A DNA stretch of 41,304 nucleotides, from assembly GCA_004294005.1 (NCBI GenBank), contig RDZP01000010.1, forward strand, positions 1-41,304, read 5' to 3'. Source of the DNA: Cytophagia bacterium (GTDB lineage Bacteria; Bacteroidota; Bacteroidia; Cytophagales; Microscillaceae). Below, piece after piece: positions 1-8,543 of this stretch; the first letter of the stretch is position 1; the number at the start of each line of letters is the position of its first letter. Under the pieces are notes generated by a model, which worked only from the letters and a program-made list of their open reading frames with translations, searched no databases and was not told where the DNA came from. The translations under genes and the position numbers were made by a program.

Positions 1-99
1 ATTTTCAGGATTTACAACAAAAATATTTTGACAGGATTACAAGATTTTCAGGATTTACAACAAAAATATTTTGACAGGATTACAAGATTTTCAGGATTT
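1..99. repeat. 43-bp tandem repeat, 2.3 copies
   Basis: Two identical 43-bp units lie at 1-43 and 44-86, followed by the first 13 bases of a third unit at 87-99. Each unit carries the words ATTTTCAGGATTTACAAC and GACAGGATTACAAG. Within a unit the CAGGATT core occurs twice, so the unit is itself made of two related halves. The array starts at or before the window edge, so its full length is unknown. Similar CAGGATT-type intergenic repeats are common in Bacteroidota genomes as far as I know. No coding function is visible. Confidence 0.85.
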
Positions 100-273
100 T
101 TGTATGTTAGTTTTTCATTTTTTTTGACTTATTTAAAAAAAATAGGTCATTTTTTATGAAATAAAAAAAATTAACAAATTATTTCAAAAAATAAAGCAAC
201 CTTTCAAAAAAACAATGTCTAATCAATAAGAAGAATACTAAAATAATTCACACGTAACAAAAAATTTAATTTT

Positions 274-417
274 ATGAATAACTTATTGTTTAGCCGCCGT
301 TTTTTTGATTCAAATTATAATAATTTTTTATCTGGCTTAGAGTTAGCATGGCAAAATTTTGATGAAGTTGCCCCTGAAACGCAATATAAAAATACGCAAA
401 AACGTAAAAAAAAATAA
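274..417 (+). CDS. Small hypothetical protein, 47 aa
   Basis: An ATG-initiated frame of 47 codons, too short for the ORF track, begins MNNLLFSRRFFDSNYN and ends in a lysine-rich tail (QKRKKK). I do not recognise it. It has no membrane segment or signal peptide. In favour of a real gene, the frame is followed within 7 bases by a good stem-loop terminator, and its amino-acid make-up (LELAWQNFDEV) looks protein-like. Against it are its small size and the lack of a clear TAnnTTTG box just upstream. The basic tail could fit nucleic-acid or ribosome binding, but that is a guess. Confidence 0.4.
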   Translation: MNNLLFSRRFFDSNYNNFLSGLELAWQNFDEVAPETQYKNTQKRKKK

Positions 418-423
418 TAAAAC

Positions 424-455
424 GCTTATCTTTCCAATTATAAAGAAAGATAAGC
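424..455. terminator. Bidirectional stem-loop terminator
   Basis: A perfect 11-bp stem, GCTTATCTTTC / GAAAGATAAGC, has a 10-base loop. It is preceded by A-rich and followed by T-rich sequence, so it can stop both the small plus-strand ORF at 274-417 and the minus-strand hydrolase gene ending at 461. Confidence 0.8.
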
Positions 456-460
456 ATTTT

Positions 461-1243
461 TTATTCTCCTAAAAAATCATTTAAAATTGCTAATAAAGTT
501 TGCGGCTGTTCGGCATGTACCCAATGCCCTGCATCTTTGACGGTAATAATTTCAGCGTTTGGAAAATGTTTTTTGATAATAGGTGTATCATTTTCGAGAT
601 TGATATAGTTAGATTTATCGCCTCTGATAAAAATAGTTGCTCCTTCATAACCAAAATCATTCGAATAATTTTCTCCTACATTGTTAATTTTTTGGCTGAT
701 AACGTCCAAATTCATTCGCCAACCAAAGTTTTGATTATCATTTCTATACAAATTTTTTAATAAAAACTGCCTCGTTCCAATATCTAAACCTTGATTTTCT
801 AATTGCTTTTCTGCTTCTTGCCTTGAGGTTAAGTTTTTTAAATCAATACTTTTTAACGCTTCAATAATATTACTATGGTGTGGTGCATAATATCGAGGTA
901 AAATATCTACAACGATAAGTTTTGATAGTTTCTCAGGGAACTTTCCTGCAAATAACATTGCTGTTTTTCCACCCATTGAGTGTCCGACTAATGCAATATT
1001 TTCTAATTGATGTGTGCTAATAAACTCATTCAAATCTTCGCTCATTTCTTCATAACTCCAATTATCACTCCAGCCCGATTGTCCGTGATTTCTTTGGTCT
1101 ATCAAATAAACGTTGTTTTTTTCAGCTAGTTTTTTGCCAATAGTAAACCAATTATCCGCTGTTCCAAACAATCCGTGTAAGATAATAATATTTGTTATTG
1201 TTTTACTATTTTTAGGTGATAATTTTCTATAAAAAAGTTGCAT
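461..1243 (-). CDS. Alpha/beta-fold hydrolase (YbfF-like esterase)
   Basis: This 260-residue cytoplasmic alpha/beta hydrolase has the oxyanion-hole motif HGLFGTADNW (about 23-32). The nucleophile elbow is GHSMGG, with Ser89 as nucleophile. A candidate acid lies in the IRGD segment (about Asp209), and the catalytic His is in GHWVHAEQP (about His240). The HGLFG and GHWVHAEQP signatures resemble the YbfF / epoxide-hydrolase-like esterase branch. Substrate is unknown. The full length fits the family. It is transcribed alone, ends at a shared two-way terminator, and no convincing promoter box was found upstream. Triad positions come from counting in the translation; only the nucleophile and His are beyond doubt. 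Confidence 0.88.
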   Translation of the reverse strand: MQLFYRKLSPKNSKTITNIIILHGLFGTADNWFTIGKKLAEKNNVYLIDQRNHGQSGWSDNWSYEEMSEDLNEFISTHQLENIALVGHSMGGKTAMLFAGKFPEKLSKLIVVDILPRYYAPHHSNIIEALKSIDLKNLTSRQEAEKQLENQGLDIGTRQFLLKNLYRNDNQNFGWRMNLDVISQKINNVGENYSNDFGYEGATIFIRGDKSNYINLENDTPIIKKHFPNAEIITVKDAGHWVHAEQPQTLLAILNDFLGE

Positions 1244-1587
1244 TTTTTATTATAAGTAGTTAAATAAAATTAATATTATATTTTTGGTTTGAATTTTCAG
1301 CAATATTTTGGAGTTTTTTTTAATATTAATAAAAACATTTTCAGAAAAAAGGCGCTGATTTAATTTTTGAACGGTCAAACCCTTGTTGTATTATGGTATA
1401 AACTATTCAAAAACTAAATTGTGTAGCAACAGTTATAAAAACTCTAAAGTTTTCCTTAAAAATTAAAAAAACAACACAAATTATTTATGTTTGGATACTT
1501 ACTATAAAAAAAGATTTTTACAATTAAAATGTAAAAACCTTTATGAGAAAAATGAAAAATTTTCACTTTTGAATTATATGAAACTTG
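1244..1587. other. Gene-free interval between hydrolase and tRNA-Leu
   Basis: This AT-rich stretch of about 340 bases has no convincing gene. A short stem AAAACT-CTAA-AGTTTT at 1438-1453 could terminate the minus-strand tRNA transcript, but it lies more than 130 bases downstream of the tRNA. The ORF-track frame 1491-1772 covers the tRNA and is not a protein gene. Confidence 0.6.
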
Positions 1588-1669
1588 TACGAATGAAGGG
1601 ACTCGAACCCCCACGCCTCGCGGCACTAGATCCTAAGTCTAGTGTGGCTACCAATTACACCACATTCGC
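1588..1669 (-). tRNA. tRNA-Leu (anticodon UAG)
   Basis: The reverse complement folds as a class II tRNA. The acceptor is GCGAATG / CATTCGT with a G-U first pair, and the D-arm carries AATTGGTAG. The anticodon stem CTAGA / TCTAG encloses the loop CTTAGGA, so the anticodon is UAG. A long variable arm (GCCGCGAGGCG) is followed by a T-arm with GGTTCGAGTCC. The long variable arm together with UAG identifies leucine. CCA is not encoded. A good TTTG / TAnnTTTG promoter lies a few bases upstream on the minus strand. Confidence 0.95.
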
Positions 1670-1683
1670 CTATTTTGAGTATG

Positions 1684-1715
1684 CAAATTTAAAGGACTTA
1701 TTTTTAATTTCCAAA
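1684..1715 (-). promoter_or_regulatory. Promoter of tRNA-Leu
   Basis: On the minus strand, TTTG (plus 1712-1715) is separated by 20 bases from TAAATTTG (plus 1684-1691). This matches the Bacteroidota -33/-7 consensus TTTG-N19-21-TAnnTTTG. Transcription would start a few bases before the mature tRNA 5' end. Confidence 0.75.
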
Positions 1716-1746
1716 TATTTTTTTATTTTTTTTAATTTTTTTATGA

Positions 1747-2724
1747 TTATGCTTGATGTTTTTCATTTTTAAGCAATGATTCTGTTGTCCATTCTAATTT
1801 TTGCATGAATTTTTTTTGTCTTACTTCACAGTTTCCTATCTGACAAATTGCACATGACGTAGGTAAACAAGGGTCAGCGTGAACAAACATTTCTGTTTTT
1901 TGAGGGTGTTTGACAAGCATCATAGCTTCTAATTTTTTGACTTCATTATGTGTTTTTTCTAAATCCCAATAATGAGGAAGTGTAATATGTGTATCTATAT
2001 GAAGATGTTGTCCATATTGAATGATGCGTAGATTATGAATATCAATCCAAGATTGTTCACGATTTTCATTTAAGATTTTTACTACTTCGTTTAATAATGG
2101 TAAATTTGCCTCGTCCATCACACCTGATGTTGCTTTTCTAACCAAAGATATACCCGTATAAATAATAAAAATAGCAAAAGATGCAGCCAAAAAGCTATCT
2201 AACCAATGTAAACCTGTGAAGTGCATCAAAAGAAGTCCTAATAAAAGCCCAAAACTTGAATAAGCATCAGATTGTAAATGATGACCATCTGCTTGCATCG
2301 TCATTGACCTTTGTTTTTTTCCAACAAATACTAAGTAATAGCCCAATAGAAAATTAATCAACGTAGAAATGATTGTAAGAATAATACCCAATAATAATTC
2401 TTCAATTTTATGTGGATAAATAAAAGAGTGAATAGATTTCACTATCATACTCAGACCTGCTAATGCGATTAAACCACCTTCAAAACCCACAGACAAAAAT
2501 TCTATTTTCCCGTGTCCATAAGGATGATTTTCATCTTTGGGTAAATTTGCTAAATATAAACTAAATAATGCAAAAGAGCCTGCCAATATATTGATGATAG
2601 ACTCGAGTGCATCGGTCAATATTGCATCAGATTTTGTAATAAAATAAGCCCAAAACTTAATTAGCATTAAAATAATACTAATAATAAGTGTTTGAGCTAA
2701 TATATATTTTAATTTATGGGGCAT
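1747..2724 (-). CDS. Cation diffusion facilitator (CDF) metal transporter
   Basis: This 325-residue inner-membrane exporter of divalent metals belongs to the CzcD/FieF-type CDF family. Its N-terminal half is hydrophobic with about six membrane segments. The conserved metal-site motif TDALES (Asp38) is in helix 2, HPYGHG is at 67-72, and HxxxD (His149, Asp153) lies in ADGHHLQSDAYSS. A cytoplasmic C-terminal domain follows. The tail has a clustered Cys motif (CLPTSCAICQIGNC), an extension I would not expect in every CDF and a plausible extra metal-sensing site. The start codon directly follows the stop codon of the upstream HisA-like gene, so the two are probably co-transcribed. The metal cannot be predicted from sequence alone. 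Confidence 0.9.
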   Translation of the reverse strand: MPHKLKYILAQTLIISIILMLIKFWAYFITKSDAILTDALESIINILAGSFALFSLYLANLPKDENHPYGHGKIEFLSVGFEGGLIALAGLSMIVKSIHSFIYPHKIEELLLGIILTIISTLINFLLGYYLVFVGKKQRSMTMQADGHHLQSDAYSSFGLLLGLLLMHFTGLHWLDSFLAASFAIFIIYTGISLVRKATSGVMDEANLPLLNEVVKILNENREQSWIDIHNLRIIQYGQHLHIDTHITLPHYWDLEKTHNEVKKLEAMMLVKHPQKTEMFVHADPCLPTSCAICQIGNCEVRQKKFMQKLEWTTESLLKNEKHQA

Positions 2725-3444
2725 TTATAAAAATTTTTTTAAATCACTTAATTGAATTTTACCTTCATAAAAGGATTTACTGAAAATAACACCATATACA
2801 CCTAATTCTTCTAATTTTGCAATATCATCGGCATTACGAATACCTCCACAGGCTAAAAAATTAACTTCTGGAAATTGCGTGATAAGTTCTTGATAAAGTT
2901 CAAATTTAGGACCTAACATTGTGCCATCTCTTTCTATTTCTGTTGTTTTTACATAAGAAACACCCCTTTCTGTAAAGTTAGCAATGTGTTCGAACAAATT
3001 AATGCCTACATTATTTTTCCAACCTTTTGTTCTTACAATATTATCTAAGGCATCAGCTGCCAAAATAATTTTATTTGCACCATAAGAAATCAACCAAGAC
3101 TTAAATTTTTCAGGTTCTTCGATAGCCACAGAAGCAAGTGTCATTGTTTTTGCACCAAATTCGAAGATAGTTCTTACATCACCGTCACTCGAAATACCGC
3201 CTGTATAGTCAATATTAAGTTTTGTATATTTGGCAATAAGTTCTAAAATAGGATAATTAACAACTCGTCTTTGTTTTGCGCCATCAAGGTCAATGATATG
3301 CAAGTGAGTAAGCCCTGCATCTTCAAATTCCATTGCTAAATCCAATGGATTTTTATCATAAATAATCACATCATCAACATCGCCTTTGCGTGTTTTTACA
3401 ACTTTGCCACCTTTGATAGGCATGGCAGGTATTATTTTTATCAT
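2725..3444 (-). CDS. HisA-family TIM-barrel protein lacking the first catalytic Asp
   Basis: This is a phosphoribosyl isomerase-like (beta/alpha)8 barrel. HisA converts ProFAR to PRFAR in histidine synthesis. Family marks are present: EDAGLTHLHIIDLDGAK, the first phosphate loop around TGGISS, TEIERDGTMLGP and the second phosphate loop LACGGIRNADD. The second catalytic Asp is kept (Asp131 in LAADALDN). The N-terminal catalytic Asp is not: the usual IPAIDI reads IPAMPI, with proline at residue 9. The gene stands outside any his operon and abuts a CDF transporter gene. I chose the ATG at 3444 (239 aa, MIKIIPA) over the in-frame GTG at 3459 because it matches the family's N-terminus. It may be a HisA paralogue with another or altered activity. 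Confidence 0.82.
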   Translation of the reverse strand: MIKIIPAMPIKGGKVVKTRKGDVDDVIIYDKNPLDLAMEFEDAGLTHLHIIDLDGAKQRRVVNYPILELIAKYTKLNIDYTGGISSDGDVRTIFEFGAKTMTLASVAIEEPEKFKSWLISYGANKIILAADALDNIVRTKGWKNNVGINLFEHIANFTERGVSYVKTTEIERDGTMLGPKFELYQELITQFPEVNFLACGGIRNADDIAKLEELGVYGVIFSKSFYEGKIQLSDLKKFL

Positions 3445-3524
3445 AGTTGTATATTTCACTCCCTATTCCCCAATCAAAGAGAGATTTGCGATAAGATTAT
3501 ACCTTCTGGGGCAAGGTTTTTTTG

Positions 3525-3532
3525 CAAAGATA
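3525..3532 (-). promoter_or_regulatory. Putative -7 box for the hisA-like/CDF operon
   Basis: The minus strand reads TATCTTTG, a perfect TAnnTTTG box. No clear TTTG lies 19-21 bases further upstream. It would give a leader of roughly 75 bases before the ATG at 3444. Confidence 0.45.
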
Positions 3533-3578
3533 AATTATTTATTGTAGAAATTAAAAAAATATATATATTATTTTTAAC

Positions 3579-4079
3579 TTATTTCTTCGTAATTCTATCA
3601 AAACAAACGATTTCAAAATCAAATTCATTTTTTTCATCTTTTTTATACTCTTGTAAAATAGTTTGATGAAATAAATGAGCATCAAAATCAGGGAAAAAAG
3701 TATCACCTTTGATGGTAGTTTTCACTTTTGTAACCAATAAACAATCTGTAAACGGCAAAAATAAATCGTAAATTTGACTACCACCAATCACAAATAAATT
3801 TTCAATATTTTCTTCTTTTGCTGTATTGATAATTGTTTCTACTGTATAAAACTTTCTTGTATTCTCAACTGAAAAATGTTTTTGTGTTGTCAATATCCAA
3901 TTATCCCGATGAGGAAGTGGTCTTTTTAATGAATCAAATGTTTTTCTACCCATTACTATTGTTTGATGTGTAGTTTGTGCTTTAAAAAATTGCATATCCG
4001 CCGAAAGTTTCCAAGGAATTTCATTATTGATTCCAATTACTTTGTTATCAGACATAGCCACAATGATTGTTATTTTCAT
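3579..4079 (-). CDS. folA: Dihydrofolate reductase
   Basis: This 166-residue cytoplasmic enzyme reduces dihydrofolate to tetrahydrofolate with NADPH, supplying one-carbon units for thymidylate and purine synthesis. The N-terminus MKITIIVAMSDNKVIG, the WKLSADMQFFK segment (the substrate-binding acid is Asp28), the cofactor motif VMGRKTFDSL and FVIGGSQIYD are all typical. Length is normal. It lies 40 bases downstream of pbpC on the same strand with no visible terminator between them, so co-transcription is likely. Confidence 0.96.
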   Translation of the reverse strand: MKITIIVAMSDNKVIGINNEIPWKLSADMQFFKAQTTHQTIVMGRKTFDSLKRPLPHRDNWILTTQKHFSVENTRKFYTVETIINTAKEENIENLFVIGGSQIYDLFLPFTDCLLVTKVKTTIKGDTFFPDFDAHLFHQTILQEYKKDEKNEFDFEIVCFDRITKK

Positions 4080-4119
4080 ATTTTTGGGTTATATTCAAAA
4101 AAAATTATAGAGAAAGCAT

Positions 4120-6426
4120 TTATATTTTTGTTACTTTGATAGCAATTTCAGTAGTTTTTCCATTTTCATCTGCACAAGCAATTTTTGTGATGCCCATTTC
4201 AGGTTTAAAATAAATCTGTTTTTGAGGCGAAACACTTTGATAAAATTTACCATTGATGTACCAATCTACTTTTCGAATCAGAGGTGAAACACGACACGCC
4301 AATATTAACTCTGCTTCGTTTTCTTTTTCAATCAAATATTCTTTATGAGGTGAAGGAGAAAGAATAACTGGTTTTTCATTCGAATTTTTGAAGTGTGTAC
4401 AATTGATATTATGAGCAGGAATTTCGATGATTTTATTGTTTTGTTCTAATAAGAAAGATAAAATTTCGGAAGAATAATTCGGATATAATTTTTTCTTAGC
4501 ATTTTTTAAAGGCAGACAAGCATTACAAAAACTTGTTTTTTCGTCATCACTTACCCAAATTTCTTTCAAATGTTCACATTTTTTGATTGATGAAATGTTT
4601 GGAATATAAGTATCCATTATTTTCTTATCGCAAAATATTTGTGGCAAAAGACCTGTTTCGCTACATACTGTTCTAATTTTTACACTATTAGGTGCATCAA
4701 ACCAAGTATTATTTTGATTGTAAGTCAAAGTTTTAAAAATATCTTTCATCAAAGGCGTTGCTACCTCTGCCCCGACCAGATTATTAGCACCTTCCCCCGA
4801 AAAATTCCCCACCCAAACCCCTACTGTATATTGCGGATTGTAAGCAATACACCACGCATCACGCCTACCCAATGAAGTGCCTGTTTTCCAAGCAATTTTT
4901 AATGGATTTTTAAGAAATTCATTTTTTTGCATATTTGATAAGATTTCTCCTATCATATAAGTACTTTCTTCTTTTAAAATATTGATTTTCTTTGATTTTT
5001 TTTCATTTTTCAAATAGACAAAAGGTGTAAATTTACCTTTATTTGCTAACATTTGATATAAATTAACTAATTCTTCTAAAGTTGCTCCTGCTCCGCCCAA
5101 TGCCATTGACAAGCCTAATTTTTTTTCATCTTTTTTGACTTGTTTAAAAATCAAAAGATTTAGTTTTTGAATCAAAAAATCTTGAGAGACGAGTTGTAAT
5201 ATTTTGACTGCTGGAATATTTAATGACCTTTTCAATGCTTCTTCTGCGGTTACTTCTCCACTAAATTTTTGTGTAAAATTATCAGGAACATAGCCACCAA
5301 AATCAGTTGGAACATCAGCTAAAATAGTTTTAGGCGTAATAATTCCTTTTTCCATAGCCAAAGCATAAATAAGTGGTTTGAGTGTGCTACCAGGTGAGCG
5401 AATTGCCTTGATGGCATCATTTTCTCCTTCGTCTTTTTTATTATCAAAATCAGCAGAGCCAATGTATGCTTCCACTGTTTGCGTTTGATTATTGACTACC
5501 AAAACTGCGGCTTGATGGATATTGTATAATTTTGTTCTTTCTGTAAAATTGCTTGTCAGTTGTTGAATTTTCTCTTGTTTTTGTCTATCCAAATGCGTAT
5601 AAATTAAATTCTGTTCAGGGAACAAATTTTTCATTCTTCTACAAAATTGTGGTGCAATCGCAATAGGTTTTTGTCTTTTTTCAGGTATTTTTTCTGTGAG
5701 TGCAGTATTGATTTCTTTGGTTGGAAATTCATTTTTATTGCCCATTTTCTTGAGCCAATTATTTTTTGCTTCTAATAATTTCTCATTTTTTCTGCCCAAT
5801 GCCCACGTATTAGGTCTATTAGGTACTAAAGTAAGCGTTATTGCTTGTGAAAGACTGAGTTGTGCAGGTGTTTTTTGAAAAAATAACCAAGCCGCAGATT
5901 TTACCCCTTCCACATTCCCGCCATAAGGAATTAAATTAAAATAGAATTGTAAGATTTCTTCTTTTGAGTAATGGTATTCTAATTGAAAAGCCTTAAAAAT
6001 TTCAATTAATTTATTAAAATATGTTCTTTTACGTCTTTCTAACATTCTCACTACTTGCATACTGATTGTAGAAGCACCTGAGTTTCTTTTCCATGTCCAA
6101 ATATTATAAAAAAATGCTTTAGAAATTGCCAAAAAATTAACGCCAATATGACTATAAAAATATTTATCTTCTTTAAAAATCAATGTTTTTTTGAGTGTAG
6201 GGCTGATTTCGTATAACTCAGTTTTCATTCTCCATTTGCTATCTTTGCTCAAATAAGTTTCTAAAATACTGCTATCTTTTGCCATCACAATCGTAGAGTA
6301 TTCTATTTTTGTATCCAAAGGATGTATAAAATCTATGAATAAAAAAATAAAAAACAAACTAATAATGAAAAAAAACATTATTAAAATTTGTTTTTTATAT
6401 TTTTTTAGCAAATAAAATTTATTCAT
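4120..6426 (-). CDS. pbpC: Penicillin-binding protein 1C (bifunctional transglycosylase/transpeptidase)
   Basis: This 768-residue class A penicillin-binding protein is anchored by an N-terminal membrane helix (about 13-33) with a periplasmic body. The glycosyltransferase GT51 domain has the catalytic Glu region FKEDKYFYSHIG (Glu86), GASTISMQVVRML and the NLIPYGGNVEG motif. The transpeptidase domain has SPGSTLKP (Ser347, Lys350), SLN at 401-403 and KTGTS at 514-518. The last about 90 residues form the beta-rich C-terminal domain of the PBP1C branch. All catalytic motifs are intact. PBP1C often sits next to an alpha-2-macroglobulin gene in other bacteria, but none is present here. folA follows closely. 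Confidence 0.95.
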   Translation of the reverse strand: MNKFYLLKKYKKQILIMFFFIISLFFIFLFIDFIHPLDTKIEYSTIVMAKDSSILETYLSKDSKWRMKTELYEISPTLKKTLIFKEDKYFYSHIGVNFLAISKAFFYNIWTWKRNSGASTISMQVVRMLERRKRTYFNKLIEIFKAFQLEYHYSKEEILQFYFNLIPYGGNVEGVKSAAWLFFQKTPAQLSLSQAITLTLVPNRPNTWALGRKNEKLLEAKNNWLKKMGNKNEFPTKEINTALTEKIPEKRQKPIAIAPQFCRRMKNLFPEQNLIYTHLDRQKQEKIQQLTSNFTERTKLYNIHQAAVLVVNNQTQTVEAYIGSADFDNKKDEGENDAIKAIRSPGSTLKPLIYALAMEKGIITPKTILADVPTDFGGYVPDNFTQKFSGEVTAEEALKRSLNIPAVKILQLVSQDFLIQKLNLLIFKQVKKDEKKLGLSMALGGAGATLEELVNLYQMLANKGKFTPFVYLKNEKKSKKINILKEESTYMIGEILSNMQKNEFLKNPLKIAWKTGTSLGRRDAWCIAYNPQYTVGVWVGNFSGEGANNLVGAEVATPLMKDIFKTLTYNQNNTWFDAPNSVKIRTVCSETGLLPQIFCDKKIMDTYIPNISSIKKCEHLKEIWVSDDEKTSFCNACLPLKNAKKKLYPNYSSEILSFLLEQNNKIIEIPAHNINCTHFKNSNEKPVILSPSPHKEYLIEKENEAELILACRVSPLIRKVDWYINGKFYQSVSPQKQIYFKPEMGITKIACADENGKTTEIAIKVTKI

Positions 6427-6551
6427 AATTGTTTTTTATACCAACAACGGAAAAGGTTTGGCGAAAAACAGGAAATGCTTAGCACAAAAGCTTTCTTTTT
6501 TGTTTTAAAGTTTATGACTTTTGCTAAACCTAAATTATTTGTTGTTTTCAT

Positions 6552-7781
6552 TTATTTTTCGCAGACTACAATGTACTCAAATAGCATTGTGTTTACTGTT
6601 TTACCTGTTTTGTTCGTAGGTGAATTTTTTGAGGGCATTGATTTGCTTGTTAAGGCTCTTTCGTAAGTTACCAAGTGTTTTAGTCCGTTTTCCTCAAATT
6701 TTTCTGCAATAAATTGGTCTGTTGGTAATTGAATATTTTTAACTGTTCTGTTCCCAACTACATAAATAGATTTTCCGCCTTTTTTAATGCTTGACGCTAC
6801 TTTTTTGATTGAATTTTCTAAATCAACATAGAAAGATGAAACTTCTAAGGCTCTTTTTTTATCTAATATTCCTACTTCTGCAATGTAATCAGTCATTATG
6901 CCACTTTCATACATTTGTTTTGATTTTACGCCTCCCATTAACATTCCGTCTATTTTCCTTGCGTAATCTATGCCTGTCCATTCGTTTGAAAGCGTAGAAA
7001 ACTGTCCGTATGCAACCGTTGTACGACTATCTCCGTAAGGTGGACTTGTCAAAACAACATCAAAACTATTTTCTGAAACTTCAAATGCTGAATAATTTAC
7101 ATTAACATTCACTTCATTTGTTAGTTTTGGAAAATAAATATTGGTATAAATAAAAATAGTATCATTCAATTTTTTAAAGTAAACACCAAAAACATCAGGA
7201 TTAAATTTTAGAATATCCTCTGCTTTCATTTTAAAAAGTTTAAATTCATTATTTCGAGTAAATGAACATTCTCTTACAGTTTCAGAAAAAGGAAGTATAA
7301 AAAAATTTCTAACTTGTTCATTCTCAATTTGAAAAATGAAATGTTTTAGAATATTTAAGTTATTTAGAACTTCATTTGAAAACCAAAAATGAGGATTGGT
7401 AACATTTGGTAAAGGCAATTTTTCTAAATTATTCTCGTCTTTCACAAATTCGAAAACAGCATCACGCAATTTAATTTTAGTTTCAATAATTGTATCTACT
7501 GAGATTTTTGTAAATTTTACTTTTGAAATCAAAATAGCCAACGGGTTCATATCAAAACCAAACATTTCGGTAATGCCACACTCCAAACCACTCGCAAAAG
7601 AAGAACCTGAACCACAATAAGGGTCAAGTAGTTTGCCTTCTGAAATATTAAACTCTTTCAACAACTCAATACCAATTTGGGGCAACATAGTTGCAGGATA
7701 TTTATGCAAATTTGGGTAATTTGTTGCATAAGATTGTCCTATAAAATCGTACTTTTCATTCCGTGTGATTTCGTATTTCAT
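6552..7781 (-). CDS. Type II DNA methyltransferase (probably N4-cytosine), MvaI/BcnI-type system
   Basis: This 409-residue SAM-dependent DNA methyltransferase should protect host sites from the neighbouring endonuclease. Motif I, DPYCGSGSS, begins at Asp53; motif IV, TSPPYG, is at 245-250. TSPPY is typical of amino-methyltransferases and favours N4-cytosine. Motif I precedes motif IV by about 190 residues, leaving room for a target-recognition region. The N-terminal HKYPATMLPQ segment resembles the HPYPAK region of related methylases. Its ATG overlaps the endonuclease stop codon by one base (TAATG), which suggests translational coupling. The specificity is inferred from the partner: CCWGG or CCSGG-like sites are known for MvaI and BcnI. 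Confidence 0.85.
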   Translation of the reverse strand: MKYEITRNEKYDFIGQSYATNYPNLHKYPATMLPQIGIELLKEFNISEGKLLDPYCGSGSSFASGLECGITEMFGFDMNPLAILISKVKFTKISVDTIIETKIKLRDAVFEFVKDENNLEKLPLPNVTNPHFWFSNEVLNNLNILKHFIFQIENEQVRNFFILPFSETVRECSFTRNNEFKLFKMKAEDILKFNPDVFGVYFKKLNDTIFIYTNIYFPKLTNEVNVNVNYSAFEVSENSFDVVLTSPPYGDSRTTVAYGQFSTLSNEWTGIDYARKIDGMLMGGVKSKQMYESGIMTDYIAEVGILDKKRALEVSSFYVDLENSIKKVASSIKKGGKSIYVVGNRTVKNIQLPTDQFIAEKFEENGLKHLVTYERALTSKSMPSKNSPTNKTGKTVNTMLFEYIVVCEK

Positions 7782-8464
7782 TATGTTAAATCTTGAATAC
7801 TTTTAAATAAAAAAGGCAATTTATCTTCATAAGTTCTAAAACCTGTTCCGTGATTTCTTGCCATAGTACCTTTATCGTGTAAACGTAAATCTACTAAAAC
7901 ATTCTCTTCTCTAAATTGGTCTGCTAATAATTCGGGTGAAGTTTCCCTCATTAATTGGCAACGATAGTAATGAAAATACTCTAAGCCATCTCTTTCCTCT
8001 GTAAATGCAGAAACAAACATTAGCGCAGGCATTTTTTGCATAAATCTTTCTGCAAGAGTTGCAAGTTGCCAAGTAGCAACTACATTGCCTGATGTGTGTC
8101 TAACAGAAATTTCTGTATCCAAAACTTCTAAAAATAATCCTGCACTATTGGGTTTTAACGACATTGTATAGTACAAACCCTGTCTACCATCTTTGTCCAA
8201 AGAGCCATATTTTTTGACTGCTTCGAGTGGTGGCATTTTCCAAACTTTGCTGTTGAAAGTGAACAAAGTAATTAAACTTTTCCCTTTTGTTCTATGTGCT
8301 TTTAGTTCTGCACCTTCTATGTCGGGGTGTGCATCATTGTTTTCACTTATTCCTAAATGAGTTTCCAGAGTATGCCCAATTCCTGTTGGACCCTTTCTCG
8401 TTGTTGAAATGAAACCTTTTGCTTTAATTTCCCTGAATTTAGTCTGAAATTCCTCTATTGTCAT
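7781..8464 (-). CDS. Type II restriction endonuclease, MvaI/BcnI family
   Basis: This 227-residue protein matches the MvaI/BcnI PD-(D/E)xK endonuclease family. Marks are RKGPTGIGHTLE near residues 23-34, a catalytic triad with the same spacing as MvaI (Asp48, Glu53, Lys55 in PDIEGAELKAH), KSLITLFTF, and the C-terminal HGTGFRTYEDKLPFLF. Known members cut CC/WGG or CC/SGG and act as monomers; the exact site here is not predictable from sequence. It is the first gene of a two-gene operon with the methyltransferase. There is no controller (C) protein gene. Base composition is like the surroundings, with no strong sign of very recent transfer. Confidence 0.85.
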   Translation of the reverse strand: MTIEEFQTKFREIKAKGFISTTRKGPTGIGHTLETHLGISENNDAHPDIEGAELKAHRTKGKSLITLFTFNSKVWKMPPLEAVKKYGSLDKDGRQGLYYTMSLKPNSAGLFLEVLDTEISVRHTSGNVVATWQLATLAERFMQKMPALMFVSAFTEERDGLEYFHYYRCQLMRETSPELLADQFREENVLVDLRLHDKGTMARNHGTGFRTYEDKLPFLFKSIQDLT

Positions 8465-8482
8465 TTTTTATAATTTTTTTTG

Positions 8483-8490
8483 CAAATGTA
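8483..8490 (-). promoter_or_regulatory. Putative -7 box for the restriction-modification operon
   Basis: TACATTTG on the minus strand, about 19 bases before the endonuclease ATG, fits TAnnTTTG. The -33 element is not clear. Confidence 0.4.
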
Positions 8491-8543
8491 ATTATCTTGA
8501 TGGCTTGTCGTATAAAGTAAACATAACTAATTACTTTAAATGC

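Noticed and set aside
1-99. Possible CRISPR array
   Set aside because: The units are direct tandem copies with no variable spacers between repeats, and there are no cas genes in the window.
1491-1772. ORF of 93 aa on the plus strand
   Set aside because: It runs through the tRNA-Leu gene and the end of the CDF gene; no start context and no protein-like sequence.
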